Origin: Puccinia triticina
Taxonomy: Eukaryota > Basidiomycota > Pucciniomycetes > Pucciniales > Pucciniaceae
Length of the DNA: 64,000 bases
Reading direction: 5' to 3'
Assembly (NCBI RefSeq): GCF_026914185.1
Contig: NC_070563.1
Coordinates: 6,221,001-6,285,000, forward strand
Under the pieces are notes generated by a model. That model did no database searches and was not told the DNA's origin. It saw only the letters and a list, made by a program, of their open reading frames with translations. Each line of letters opens with the position of its first letter. Positions within the stretch are counted from its first letter, which is position 1. The translations under genes were made by a program, and so were the position numbers. Below are positions 23,195 through 33,868 of this stretch, piece by piece.

Positions 23195-23760
23195 AAGGGT
23201 GTCTAGTAGGGGCTTGCTGGGGTCCTGGGCGGCCATCTGGCGCCCAGGTTGGTGGCATCTCAGTGGCGCTCCCTGGGGCGCGGCGCCACCTATGCCCACA
23301 GTCCCGGTGGCGCCCCGTTGCATGACAGAGTGGCGCCTGTACGGCTTTGGGTCCCTGTCACGCCACCGTGGCGCATGGAGTGCTGGGACGCCAGCTGGAC
23401 GCATTGGCTTTTCCCGATCTGCCCCGCTGTGTAGTTAAGTCAGTAATCCTCCCTCTTTCCCTCTGCCACTCAAGATGGTCTCTACACACCGGGACAAGTG
23501 GGTCGCCCACCGATCGTCCTCCGTGGCGCCCGGCTGCCTCTGCAAGAGATTTACGCCTGCATGTCGTGATTTTGCCACATGTAGGCTGGGCGTTGCCACC
23601 CACCGTTCATATGTCGTACAGGTCAGGCGCCCCCCATACGACCATTGGACAACACCTATGACTTGCGACGCAGAGGCGTGTGGCAAAATCACGACGGGCG
23701 CACGCCCGCTGAGGTCGTTTGCATGATGTCGGCCCTGTCCGCCTGATGCTGTCCTCATCT
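23195..23760 (+). repeat. GC-rich repeat segments
   Basis: 23195-23440 is inverted relative to 17090-17435. 23455-23760 has similar composition and contains an inverted pair GTCGTGATTTTGCCACA (23563) / its complement (23680). The many open frames on both strands reflect composition. Confidence 0.4.
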
Positions 23761-25079
23761 GCGCCGTGTAGGAACGTTGGGGATGCCGAGGAAGGGTGTG
23801 AGGAGGGTGTTTTGAAGGGCGCGGTACATGTGGCCATGTGAGGCCTGGCTGTCCACCGGGGGCCGCTCCTGCGTCGCCCCCAGCGCCTGGCAAGAATGCG
23901 ATGAGACGACAGCAAGGGGTGTCACCGCCGCGGTCTGGGGCCACGACCAGCAGAGCAGCCGCAGGCAAACAGCAGGAGGCTCACGTTGTGATGCTCGCCG
24001 GTTTCAAGAGCGGGAAAGGTGCGAGCAAACTTAGTTGCTGATCCATTGCAGGGAGAAGGTGGTCTATTTATAGACCAAGGGATGAGACGGCTCGACAATA
24101 GGAAGAGATAGAGAGAAGATAAGAATAGAGGAGACTCATTGGATGAGCTCGTGAGGGATTCGAGAAGATACAAAGGAAGGCCGGACTTGGAGAAGTCCGG
24201 GCTGGATTTGGTAAACTAATGTACATGTTTCGAGATAACAAGAGAAAGAGAGATAATACAGAAGGCCGCGAACAGCTCGCATAAGGGATATCGGGCCAAG
24301 AGCGGCGAACAACAGACTAGGATATTTGACTGAGAGTAGCGAAGAAAAGAAGACCGAGAGCGGCCAGAAGTGTAGAAGAGACTGCAGAGGGCGATACCTT
24401 ATGACCCGGAGGAGCGGCCGTTGCCTTAAGTGGAAGCCGGGGCTTCACATCATCCCCTCCAAGCTTCCAAGCTTCCGAGCTTGGTTTAGGCAAAAGGGAT
24501 TAGTCCGCGGGCTCGTCGTTGTGCCTCGTTGTTGCCTGCGAGAATTCCAGTAGCCTTGTGCACATTGATGCTGAACTGTAATTTAGAAGCTGATCCGTGA
24601 TATCTTTTGAGACGGTCCCCGTTAGTAGTAGACTTGTGAATCAGCGGGCTCAGCCAGTGATGGCATATTAGATGTGGTGGGGGGGGATCCGGGATGACCT
24701 TTGGTGAGGGCTTGTATAGTGAGGATCAGGGAGGAAGCGGAGGGGAAGACAAGGGGGAGACGAGCAGAGAGTGATGGTTGTCGGTGAAGAGGCTGCAGCG
24801 GTGGTGGGATGGGGGCACATCAAGTGGGCTTGAGGGGTGGCACAGAAGAGCCAAAACGGAGCGGGTTATATAGCCAAGTTCCCCTAGTGGGTGATGGGGG
24901 TAGCCCTAAGTGGGTGATTGGTGTGTGTTGCGGCTCCACAGCATCACTACATACTGCGGCTCCACCGCGGAGAAATGGGTGATCAAACCACCGGCCTGCT
25001 CACTGGCCGGCGCATCCCGTCGAGCTCGTGAGTCCTCGCGTACACGTGGCGCCGAGCAGTCGAGGCCGACTGCTTGGCA
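23761..25079. other. no gene recognised
   Basis: The sequence is purine-rich, with GAGA-type stretches at 24090-24390 and a TATTTATAG box near 24065. It could be an LTR or a promoter-like repeat, but no partner copy is visible. It ends exactly where the large inverted repeat starts. Confidence 0.3.
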
Positions 25080-25619
25080 TACGGAAGCCCACAGGGGTCA
25101 TATTTCGCGCCAACCTCAAATCGCGCCAATCGCGCCAACACCTGACACACTTCCGAAAAAAACATTGCACACACATACTACAAACAGTACATGTACATAG
25201 CTCTTACATGTCATAACCTAGTTGCAACAGGTTTGGACATGCAACTCCACAGATGTACATACACCATCTTCGTGATTGGGCCAGGATGAATGGTGAAGAG
25301 GATCCTGGCAGGGGATTCCCGATAACACTTAACGCTTACAATTTCAAAGATTGCTCCGAACGGATGCTCTCGAAGCCAGGAGTAATGAAATACATCCTCA
25401 ATTGGGTCGCGTAGACTCTTGGACCAATCCAAGAGCCACTTTTGGTCCTTGGACCAATCTACTTTGCGTGCAATCCTCGCATTTCCCCCATATTGTACTA
25501 TGTAGCACGTTACAGATAACAACTTGAAGAAAACATTTGCAGTTGGCTGGTATGCTAATGAAACCCGTAGCAAGCAGTGTGTGTCAGGTGTGATTTATAA
25601 CAACTTCTTGCTGTTATAA
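25080..25619. promoter_or_regulatory. 5' flank of the alpha-kinase, left arm
   Basis: The 540 bp upstream of the kinase ATG hold a 120-codon minus-strand frame (25211-25573) with no recognisable domain, disrupted by an indel in the other arm, so it is unlikely to be a real gene. The segment probably contains the kinase promoter. No defined element can be called. Confidence 0.35.
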
Positions 25620-27961
25620 ATGCCGGACATCTGTCGGGCAGAGAAGGACACTCGCTCCTCCCCAGCATCAATCATGCCCACCTGTGCAAAGTGCCAAAGG
25701 TGGACCAGCGCCGCCCTAACCTTCTCCTGGTGTTCTAAATGCCTAAAAGGCACAGGAAGCCACGACAAATCTGAAGCTTCTTCACACAATCCCCCATCAT
25801 TCGTGAACAGTTTTGATAGCCAACCTACCTCCCATAGTCGTCCAAAGAAAAAGCCTACCTCTAGCCGTATTCGTCCTCTTTCAGACTCCACAAGCTCCTC
25901 CAGTCAACCACCAGTTGGATCTAAAGAATACTTCCGAAGTGCAATCACTGCTAAGAGAAAAAAACCCTCAGCCGCTCCTTACCCCAAAAAGAAACCAACC
26001 ACGGCCGCCCTCAAGGAGACAAAATTTGCACCATCCCCCAACATTCGACTCATTGACTGCGGATTGGTCCTGTACAAAGGAAAAAAGCCTGCAAACAATC
26101 CGTTACTATTCAATATCAAACAAACGGTTGATGTCAACAACCCCAACCTGTTTGAAGAATTACGGGCTCAACTCTTGAGTAGATTCACTCCAGAGATTCT
26201 CCAGAAACTCTCGCTAGATAGACTACCGCGTCATGCTGAACAAAATGCTAGTCTTCTTCACGGAAAAAGTCGCCTGCTTGATTTAAATTCTCTAGTTTTT
26301 GTAGTCCACAAATCAACCGATAGAAAGCCTATTCAAGTTGATTTGGCGTACCAACATCCATGTGAAGATAGTGATTCCAATAAAAATCAAGATGAATATT
26401 CCGATAGTAGTGAATACCTTCCAAGCAAGGCCCCCTCCTGCCGAAGAAAAGCCCAGAAGATATCATCTGATTCTGATTCACCTAGCTCTGATGCAGAATT
26501 ACCATCAATTGAGGTCCTGTCCACAAGACCTCACACCCAAAAGACATTCTCAAATTACAAATCACACCCTTCAGACTCAAATCGTACCAACAAGTCTCAT
26601 CCAGCAAGACCAAGCAAAGCGGTCAAGAAATCTGATTCATGGGCTGCCAATGGTGTTGCTTGTGAGTTTTACACTTTTATTTTACTATCTAATCAATTGT
26701 GCTTTGAATAGATGTGTATAATAATTCACATTTCCACAGGTACTGTACCTGCCAGGGGTCCTGCAAGTCTATCTACCCAAATCGGTTACCTTGGCCGGTC
26801 TGTACCCTCAACGATTTCAGTCAATACTGCAGGCTGGATCAACGCACACCGCTTAATATTTCAGACTCAGAGCGACAAACCTGAATTTGATAACTTTTCA
26901 AGCAAAAGGTTTCTTTTGCTTGGGGCCGAGGCAGAACCAATTACTTTGAAAGTTCACCTTGACCAAAAGATTGGTGAAGGGAGTATGAGAAAGGCATTTA
27001 GAGCTGAAGTCAAATCACTCACCACCAATGGATCCGTGGAGATTCTGAAATATGTTGCCAAAATACGCTACCATGACAAGACTCCACAACTCACTCATCA
27101 CGCAACGGATGCGCTCATGTACGAAGCAAGTGCACTTCTATTGAACGAATTCAAGATGGTGTTGCCCACCTGTCAAAGACTGAGTCAAGATTATCTGACC
27201 AAAGGAAAGCAACTTGAGGTTAGCTATTCATAACGTCATAATAAATATATCATCATGCACTTATCTCCTTCGTCATAATAATTCCATTCTAGGTTGTTAG
27301 GCATGCCGTAGTTTATACCGGTGAAAGTGAAACACCCACTGAGGTTTACTTCTTGGAGGTGGCATTGGATGGAAAATATGTCAAATATTCAAGCAATGTG
27401 GACTTCAGGAATGCAGAGAATCGACCTGGTATAGACCCGGAAATTGCCCGCCTGTTGACTGCATTTACGCATTGGTCATATGTCAGCTCTAAAGGAAAAA
27501 GCCTGATCTGTGACTTGCAAGGTGTGGGACCTATTCTCACTGATCCACAAATCATCGACTTGGATGAGGGGTATGTTATTCAAATTTCTACATACAAACT
27601 TATAGTCAAATGCTTACAGTTATTTTTCAGGCGATGGTCTGACGGTAACAACTCAAGATATGGAATCAAAACATTTCTTGAAGAGCATGTTTGTAACAAA
27701 GTATGCAAGGCTCTTGGATTTGGACCTCCATGTGATCACATATTTGAAACTGATTTGTCAAATAAGGGTAGGAATAAGTTCCAAAAAACCGTGTATCAGT
27801 TAAATCCAATACTGACTATTCAACTTCAACTGCACCAGTCTCTCTTAAGGTCCCAATTTGAGTCCCAAGGCCTCTCTCTCAAAGACGATCTCAACATGGC
27901 ACTCTGTCTCAACCCTCTCAGCAAAGTTCACAACGTGGCTCCCTGTCTCACATCCTGTTGA
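25620..27961 (+). CDS. alpha-type (atypical) protein kinase, left-arm copy, open reading frame intact
   Basis: Exons 25620-26661, 26740-27218, 27293-27570 and 27631-27961 join in phase to 709 codons plus stop. The third intron is 60 bp and in frame, so retention would not break the protein. The N-terminus has a CxxC...CxxC pair (CAKC, CSKC; residues ~20-40), then ~300 low-complexity residues rich in S, P, K and D. The C-terminal alpha-kinase domain shows IGEGSMRKAF, the ATP-binding Lys in YVAKIRY, FTHWSYVSSKGKSLICDLQG, ILTDPQI and the zinc-binding HVCNKVC, all diagnostic of the MHCK/eEF2-kinase superfamily. Such kinases phosphorylate Ser/Thr in helical substrates; the target here is unknown. 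The family is reported to be expanded in some rust fungi. The start was chosen as the first in-frame ATG after the flank stops. Confidence 0.88.
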
Positions 27962-28318
27962 AGATTCCAGAAGAACCCCTCCATTCTTCAGGTCGTGACA
28001 CCAAATCATCAGTTCCAGGTTTAGAGAACACTAGTACCTCTTGACCTCTCAACCAGATTCATACTTTTGACATCAAATTCCAACTGCTCCACATTCTTTT
28101 GATTCACATTCATTTGTTTCTGCATCTCCATCTCCCGCACATTCAGTTCGAAATGCATTTGTTTAGCAACACTGAATGAGATCATTGACTCCCAACTACT
28201 GCACATTCATTTAAGATTCCCCAAGCTTTGTCACGTAATTTTCATTGAAAATTCTCTTCAGGACACGCATTCTCTAGTGAACAACAATTTAAATACAATT
28301 CTGGATTGAAAATGATTT
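27962..28318. other. convergent 3' flanks of kinase and oxygenase, left arm
   Basis: About 350 bp lie between the two convergent stop codons. A 61-codon frame here (28021-28206) is present in both arms but has no recognisable domain. Confidence 0.3.
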
Positions 28319-29948
28319 CTAGGTACTGTGATCGTTGCTATCTTTGTCTAAATGATGATAAACGCCACCAAAATACATATCATCTCTATCGTCATACTCG
28401 CCATTCATGTAGTTCTGACAAGCATTACTTGCCCTAGTGGCAACTTGAAGCGAGATGCCAGTTTTGGTACAGTTTTTGGACTTGGTCGGCTTGAGGGTTC
28501 CATGAACATACTCCTGAGCTCGGAATATCATGAGACAAACAGAGGCAGGGCTGAAATTTAGAGCTACCTTGATGTCACAAAAAATAAACTGCCCGTTTTC
28601 AACCTTATATCCTGGGGGCGCAATCTGTCCAGTTTTTTTGGCGGTTGGAAGGATCATGGCAAACGCCAGCGGGAGGTCAGTGGCATCACCAGTGTCTTTG
28701 TGATGGTGATTGTAAAAGCCGTTTGCTGAGTATGCAAGGTTGGAGGCAAAACCGTACGGGGACTTGTCTTCTGCGGATTTTGGAAAGTTCACATCAGCAA
28801 TTAAGGGGATGCCGTGGCAGTCCATGTAGGCCTTGTTCTTCTCGACAGCAACGTTTCCAAAGCTGTGAAATAGTTTCCAGAGTATTTCGCCAGCCTTGGA
28901 GGATTCCGACATGAGTGCTTCGTAGCCTGTTGGATTTTTTTCGATGGCCTTTTTGTTCCGATAGCGTCCAATAATTTCGAGGCCTTCGTACCCTTTGCGC
29001 CACCCAATCGCCCACATCACCCCCCCCACATTTCCGAGTCTTTGAGGATACAGCATGAATGAACTCCTTGCAACGATTAAGGAATGAAGTTAGGAAGTTG
29101 AGTTCATCCAATTGGCCATTCGGCATCGATTCGATGGGCAAGTATTGCACAATTGCAATCAGTTGACTAGTTGATTCGTTGTATATTTTGGTATAACCGT
29201 CATGAACTTGAACAAAGTTTGCCTTGACGTATTCCAAAGCGCTAGTATTTTCGGCATCGGTTGGATTGCAAGCGATTATTTGTGTTTTCCAGGGCTTTTT
29301 GACTGTTTTCGGATTCGCTTCATGAGCAGCAACCTGTGCGTTGTAAGCAGCAACTCGTTTCATGAGGTCGGCTGTGATATTGGGGAATAGATCGATCGGC
29401 TTCACGTGCCCTTTGATGATGTGGATGCCAGACGGAGGGGGTGCAGTGGTGACCGTTTCGGCTGATTCCTGCTCTCTTTTATTCATCCTTCTTTTTGCAA
29501 GATACCTATTCCGCCTTTGTCGCTGGTGATCATTCAAATTTCTGTGTTTTCCATTCAATATGAGGCCGTATTAGGCTCAAGTTAAAGTAGAAGACAAGAT
29601 AAATGAAATCCCATAGTGCCAAAGTGGGTCGGTGACATTCGTGTACAAGAGAAGAAGAGTTGGGAGGTGTAAGAGAAGAGCCGACATTGATCAGCAACAC
29701 ATATGAATCACGGTTCAGAAGGGAAAAAATACAAACGATGAGCTGATTTGGTTCCCTTGGGGGGGTGGGGGCAAGGGAGATCGCGGAGGCGGTGGGGGCA
29801 AGGGAGATTGCGGAGGGGAGCTTGGGTGCTTTTTTCGAGTTGATGATCTGGATTTTCGCTTCAATGGGGGTGGGGGCGAGGCTGATAGCTTGGGAGAGCC
29901 CGGGTGCTTGTTGGGATTGGATCGTTTGAGGTGTGAGATGCGACCCAT
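28319..29948 (-). pseudogene. Tet-like 2OG-Fe(II) oxygenase, left-arm copy, frameshifted
   Basis: This is the mirror copy of the gene at 36697-38325: exon 1 at 29948-29737 (basic, proline-rich) and exon 2 at 29541-28319. A run of eight C at 29020-29027 replaces seven G in the right arm and shifts the frame in the middle of the protein. The HxD and distal His motifs downstream are therefore out of frame. The position that is TAG in the right arm is TAT here (29502-29504). Several substitutions relative to the other arm are CpG transitions. Confidence 0.8.
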
Positions 29949-30803
29949 GGTCAGTGATGTGTGGAATCACTAGCTGTGTCAAATAAAGCATGTGGTGAGT
30001 ACTGGTTAGTTAGGAAACTGCTGCCACTCCACACGTACCTGGAAGTTGAAACAACTTGAAACAACCACACGGCACCACTGAAAGGCTAGTGGCTAAGGAG
30101 TTGCTGAACTAATATTTAGTGAACAAGCTAACTCCGTGTCGAGGAGACTGTTGCTATGGTGGGGAGGTTAGTGGTGGTGCAGGGCCTCGCAACGGTGGCA
30201 AGGCTAGCAATGGCGCCGAGGATTGTAATGATAAGTTCAAGCGTGAGCGGTAGGCTGGAGCGGAGGAAGCAGTAGCGACGAAGTGGGAGTGAGGCTGAGA
30301 GCACAGGAGCGAGAGCGGAGACAAGGAAGTGAAAGCAGATATAGTGCAAGGGTGCGAGGGTCCGGCTTGTATGGATTGAGCGAGGGCGATGTGACCAGGG
30401 AGACTGAGCTGAGCGTCCTAACCGCTAGCTTAACTAAGCCCTGCAGCAATGATTTGATTGGGAGGCTGGACCTGGCTGGACTGATAGCGACGAAGCTAGA
30501 CCCACACCGACGGGACTGCAGCAATGAAGGAGAGGCCGAACTGATAACAAGTAAGCTACACGCAAGCCAACCAGACTATTGAAGTTGGTTAATCGATTGA
30601 AGTGCTGGCAGGATCGAGAGACTCACCTTGGGGGAACGGCTTGATCCTTTGTCAAGGGGAAGGTGGTGCGTATGTCCCTTACTAGGGCGTTGCAGCGTGA
30701 GCGGACCCGCAATTCCACAACCCAGGGCCAAATTTAACGCCCCGGGGATTACGGCCTCTCGAGTGCCCGGATCCGCGGCTCTTCCAGCTGGAGAAGTCGG
30801 CTG

Positions 30804-31028
30804 CTCATGTGTGTGGCCGGGCCGGTTGGCGCAATCGACAACTGGGGCTGGTCGGACACTCCTTGGGCGGCCGTGCTGGCAGCCACATCGATCCCAGAAC
30901 TCTTTGCGGACCTCCTCCTCATCGACCCGGTGATCGGACCGGCACATGATCACGACATGGCCATCACCACCAGCCTTGTCACCCTGGCTGTTGCCCGCCA
31001 GTCGGACCTGAATCCTTTCCACAGATAA
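30804..31028 (+). pseudogene. alpha/beta-hydrolase-like exon fragment, left arm
   Basis: The frame reads AAVLAATSIPELFADLLLID and PVIGPAHDHD. This resembles the strand-helix-strand region after the nucleophile elbow in alpha/beta hydrolases of the peroxisomal lipase-like type. No nucleophile motif or complete fold is present. It ends at an exon-like border near 31020. The identification is tentative, but the GC content and protein-like composition contrast with the surrounding AT-rich arm. Confidence 0.4.
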
Positions 31029-31095
31029 ACCTCTCCTGGTTTCCGCATCTTTTGAACACCATGTCCCGAGCATCTTCCCCAAGCACTATCCCTTG

Positions 31096-31251
31096 CTCTC
31101 CCCCAGCATGATCTACGACGCCAAGCGGCTGATTGGCCGCAAATTCAACGACGCCGATGTCCAACGTGACATGAAACTGTACCCCTTCAAGGTCTTCAAG
31201 AAGGGCAACAAGCCTGTCCTCCACGTTGAGTTCAAGGGCAAGACTTTTTGG
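31096..31251 (+). pseudogene. Hsp70 exon fragment, left arm
   Basis: The frame contains [39 protein letters not shown] and then ends in K-T-F-W. This is the highly conserved segment in the N-terminal ATPase domain of Hsp70 chaperones. Only ~50 residues are present, so no chaperone can be made. It lies just downstream of, and in the same orientation as, the hydrolase-like fragment. Confidence 0.85.
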
Positions 31252-31784
31252 AGATGTCCCAATATAATATGGCCTATCTTGCATGAAAACTGTTACACAC
31301 TTCTTGTTTGATAATAGAGATTTGTGAATTGCACATCAATTCTATAGGCTTGTCTTTTGTTGTAAAATGCTGAAATGAGATAACCACGATAAAATCTGGT
31401 CAAAAGATGAACTAAGTGAAATCATGGGTGCTTCTCAAAGTGCAAAGAGGTTAATTTAATGCAACAAACATATCAATCTTCAGAAGATGATTCAGTGATT
31501 CGATCAAATTGTGCTTTGACAAGTGGCAGCATCTGTTGAAAAACTTTCCACACATTTCCCACAGACATTTCCGCAAAACTGATTCCAATCTCCTCAAGAA
31601 CATTGGTTGCCACTTCATGAAACCATTCCGGAGTAATTTCAAACATTGAGGTGCGGTCTTGGAAATCAGACTCCAAAACTGAGTTCACGACTTGGGCCGG
31701 AACTGGTACTAGTTGATCCGTAGTTCCTTTAGCTTCAGGTGTGCTGTAACAGAATTCAGCACTACATCCAGTTGGGAGTGCAGT

Positions 31785-32776
31785 TCAATGGTCAAGGCGC
31801 CGTTTGGAATGGTTGTAGATATCAACCCAAATGTCTACACTGGATTGAAACACCGGTATCCATAAGAAAAGAAAAAGGAGCCTGGTACAGTACTGTCAGT
31901 TGTGAATCATGTTATTTAATGTCAACCAGGATGCGTGACTTACTTTTGAACCCTATCATTGGGGTCATAAACAGAAGTTTGGATTGCTTCTTCAATGTTA
32001 TTCATGATGGATCGGTTATGTTGTTTCATCATCTGGGACCATAGGGCCTCAATCTTTTGATTGTGAGTTGATTTGGTGTAGTGCATTCTTGCTTTGGCTT
32101 CCTCTACGCTCACTCCAGCAAATTGATGAGACAACCAGGGAAAATATGTTCCAACAAGAACAGTTTCACTCCCAAAGTTGCTGGTAATCTTCAGTGGTAT
32201 GCCTCCAATAGTTGATGCCAGATGGAGAAAATACACTCCAATGTGTCGTGGGTCGTTATTTGTCACGTGCACAAACATTCCAAGAATTTTTCTTGACCAA
32301 GCGTCAATGAATCCGTACACACAAATTCCATACTTCTTCAACTTGTCATGTCCATCAATAGACCAGATGTGATTGGGACCATAAGTTCTGTACACCCGTC
32401 GAATGCAAGCATGACGGAGCCGGGCTGCAACTCCTTCAGGATCTACTTGCTTAAGTACTTCATAGACCATTTGTCTGATGGGGAGATAAGGGGTTGTGTA
32501 CGTAAGTGCAAGGTCTAGTATCTGGCTTCTTTGGGAAGATTTGGGAGCTCACCTGGGTATTCGTATGGAGTATTGACGCATCAGGATAGTTTGCATCCTC
32601 CGATATCCAACATTGTCATGGAGGAGACTTCTCCGGGCGTGGTCAACAGCTTCAAAAACCCTTTCCATTGTTACCTGTCCTTCTGCTACATCATTAACAA
32701 GCAATTTAATCTTGAGCCTCCGTAAGTACCGTTTGACAGTACTGATTGAGACTTTGAGTTTAACTTCCTTTAGTAG
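31785..32776 (-). pseudogene. integrase-core gene, left-arm copy, 5' truncated at the palindrome junction
   Basis: Mirror copy of the gene at 32777-34860: partial exon 32776-32553, exon 32474-31944 and exon 31881-31785. The first ~360 codons of the right-hand copy, including the acidic region and first helix-turn-helix, are absent because the arm ends at 32776. It carries the same Asn replacing the second catalytic Asp and the same in-frame TGA as the other copy. Confidence 0.8.
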
Positions 32777-33868
32777 TCATCCGACAATAGAGAAAATTAT
32801 TTAAGCAGGCACAACAGCTCATCAAGTACTGAGGATCATACCATTCTTTCTGAAGAGCAATTCACCTCTGAAAATGAGCTTGTCAATAGCAATGTCGCAT
32901 TTTCAAATGCAACAAATAATTTGAACACTTTTCACTCAAATGAAGACTGCACAGATCATTCCACCTCTAATGAAAACCGTACCAATAATTCATACTCTGA
33001 TGAAGAAAATCACAGCCTTTCAGACAACAATGAAGACCTTCCAAGCAAATTTAGCTCCAAAAAAGACTATTCAGATGTGTCAAACACAAACAATGAATTT
33101 TCAGATTCTGCTAGCTCTCACAACAGTGACACTGACAACAGAGGCCACAGATGGAATCTAGCCTCAGATGAAGACAATTTGACCTCGGATGAAGACTCTT
33201 TGGCCTCCAATGAAGACGGTTTTGCCTCCAATGAAGATGATTCCGCCTCTGACAAAGATGATTCCGCCTCTGACAAAGATGATTCTGCCTCTGACAAAGA
33301 TGATTCCGCCTCCTACAAAGATGATTCCGCCTCCAACCAAGATGATTCCACCTCTGATGAAAATGGTTCAACTTTCAATGAAGACAATTCAGCCTCACAC
33401 AAAGAAAGTTTTTCTCACAGCCCTGATAATGGTAGTCAGGACAACCATGAATATTCAACAATCAAAAATGGAAATACTGAATCTGATTCTCATGAAGACA
33501 AAGACCCAATGACATCAGACTACTCTGAATTATCGGGATCCGATGACAATGATTTCTCCCAACTATCAGGCTCAGATGCTGCCACAAACAGCAACTCAAC
33601 CAATAACCAGTCACCTGATCACTTGGAAAGGAAAATTGTGCAGAAACTACTAGCCCAAGGCCATAAAGGTCCAAGAATCATCAAGAACTTGAAAACTGAG
33701 CATGGCATTGACATTCTTCCTCGGACATTCTCTAGGAAGCGCAAGAGATGGGGTCTGCGGCACAAGGACCTTCAAAATCTTCCACCACCCCCTTTGTCAC
33801 CCCCAGTACGAGCATCAATCTTGTCATCTCATTCCAAAGGTCTTACTCTTGTTGAAATTCAAGCTCGT
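32777..33868. other. spacer of the large inverted repeat
   Basis: This single-copy 1,092 bp lies between the arms. It is almost entirely coding in one plus-strand frame, the N-terminal part of the integrase-core gene. That frame is open from the first base of the spacer without an ATG, as expected if the true 5' end was lost when the junction formed. Confidence 0.85.
33241..33345 (+). repeat. 21 bp coding tandem repeat (DDSASDK)
   Basis: About five copies of a 21 bp unit beginning GATGATTCCGCCTCTGACAA encode the heptad DDSASDK with small variations (SYK, SNQ). The repeat sits in the acidic N-terminal region of the integrase-core gene. Confidence 0.85.

Larger units (their letters stand above)
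25080..32776 (+). repeat. left arm of a 16.5 kb inverted repeat
   Basis: Base 25080 pairs with 41563 and base 32776 with 33869. Within the arms positions correspond as x to about 66,645 minus x, drifting by two because of two single-base indels (an extra C at 29020-29027 and an extra A near 25360, both in this arm). By eye I found about 26 substitutions in 7.7 kb. The arm carries, from outside in, the alpha-kinase (+), the Tet-like oxygenase (-), host-gene fragments (+) and a truncated integrase-core gene (-). Confidence 0.95.

Noticed and set aside
25211..25573. 120-codon minus-strand frame upstream of the kinase
   Set aside because: A single-base indel breaks it in the other arm and it has no domain, so a promoter-side open frame is more likely.
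31739..32044. 101-codon plus-strand frame in the left arm (mirror 34601-34906)
   Set aside because: It is antisense to the integrase-core gene and crosses its intron; no domain.
33111..33371. 86-codon minus-strand frame rich in Arg, His and Trp
   Set aside because: It is the antisense reading of the 21 bp acidic tandem repeat, so its length is explained by the repeat.
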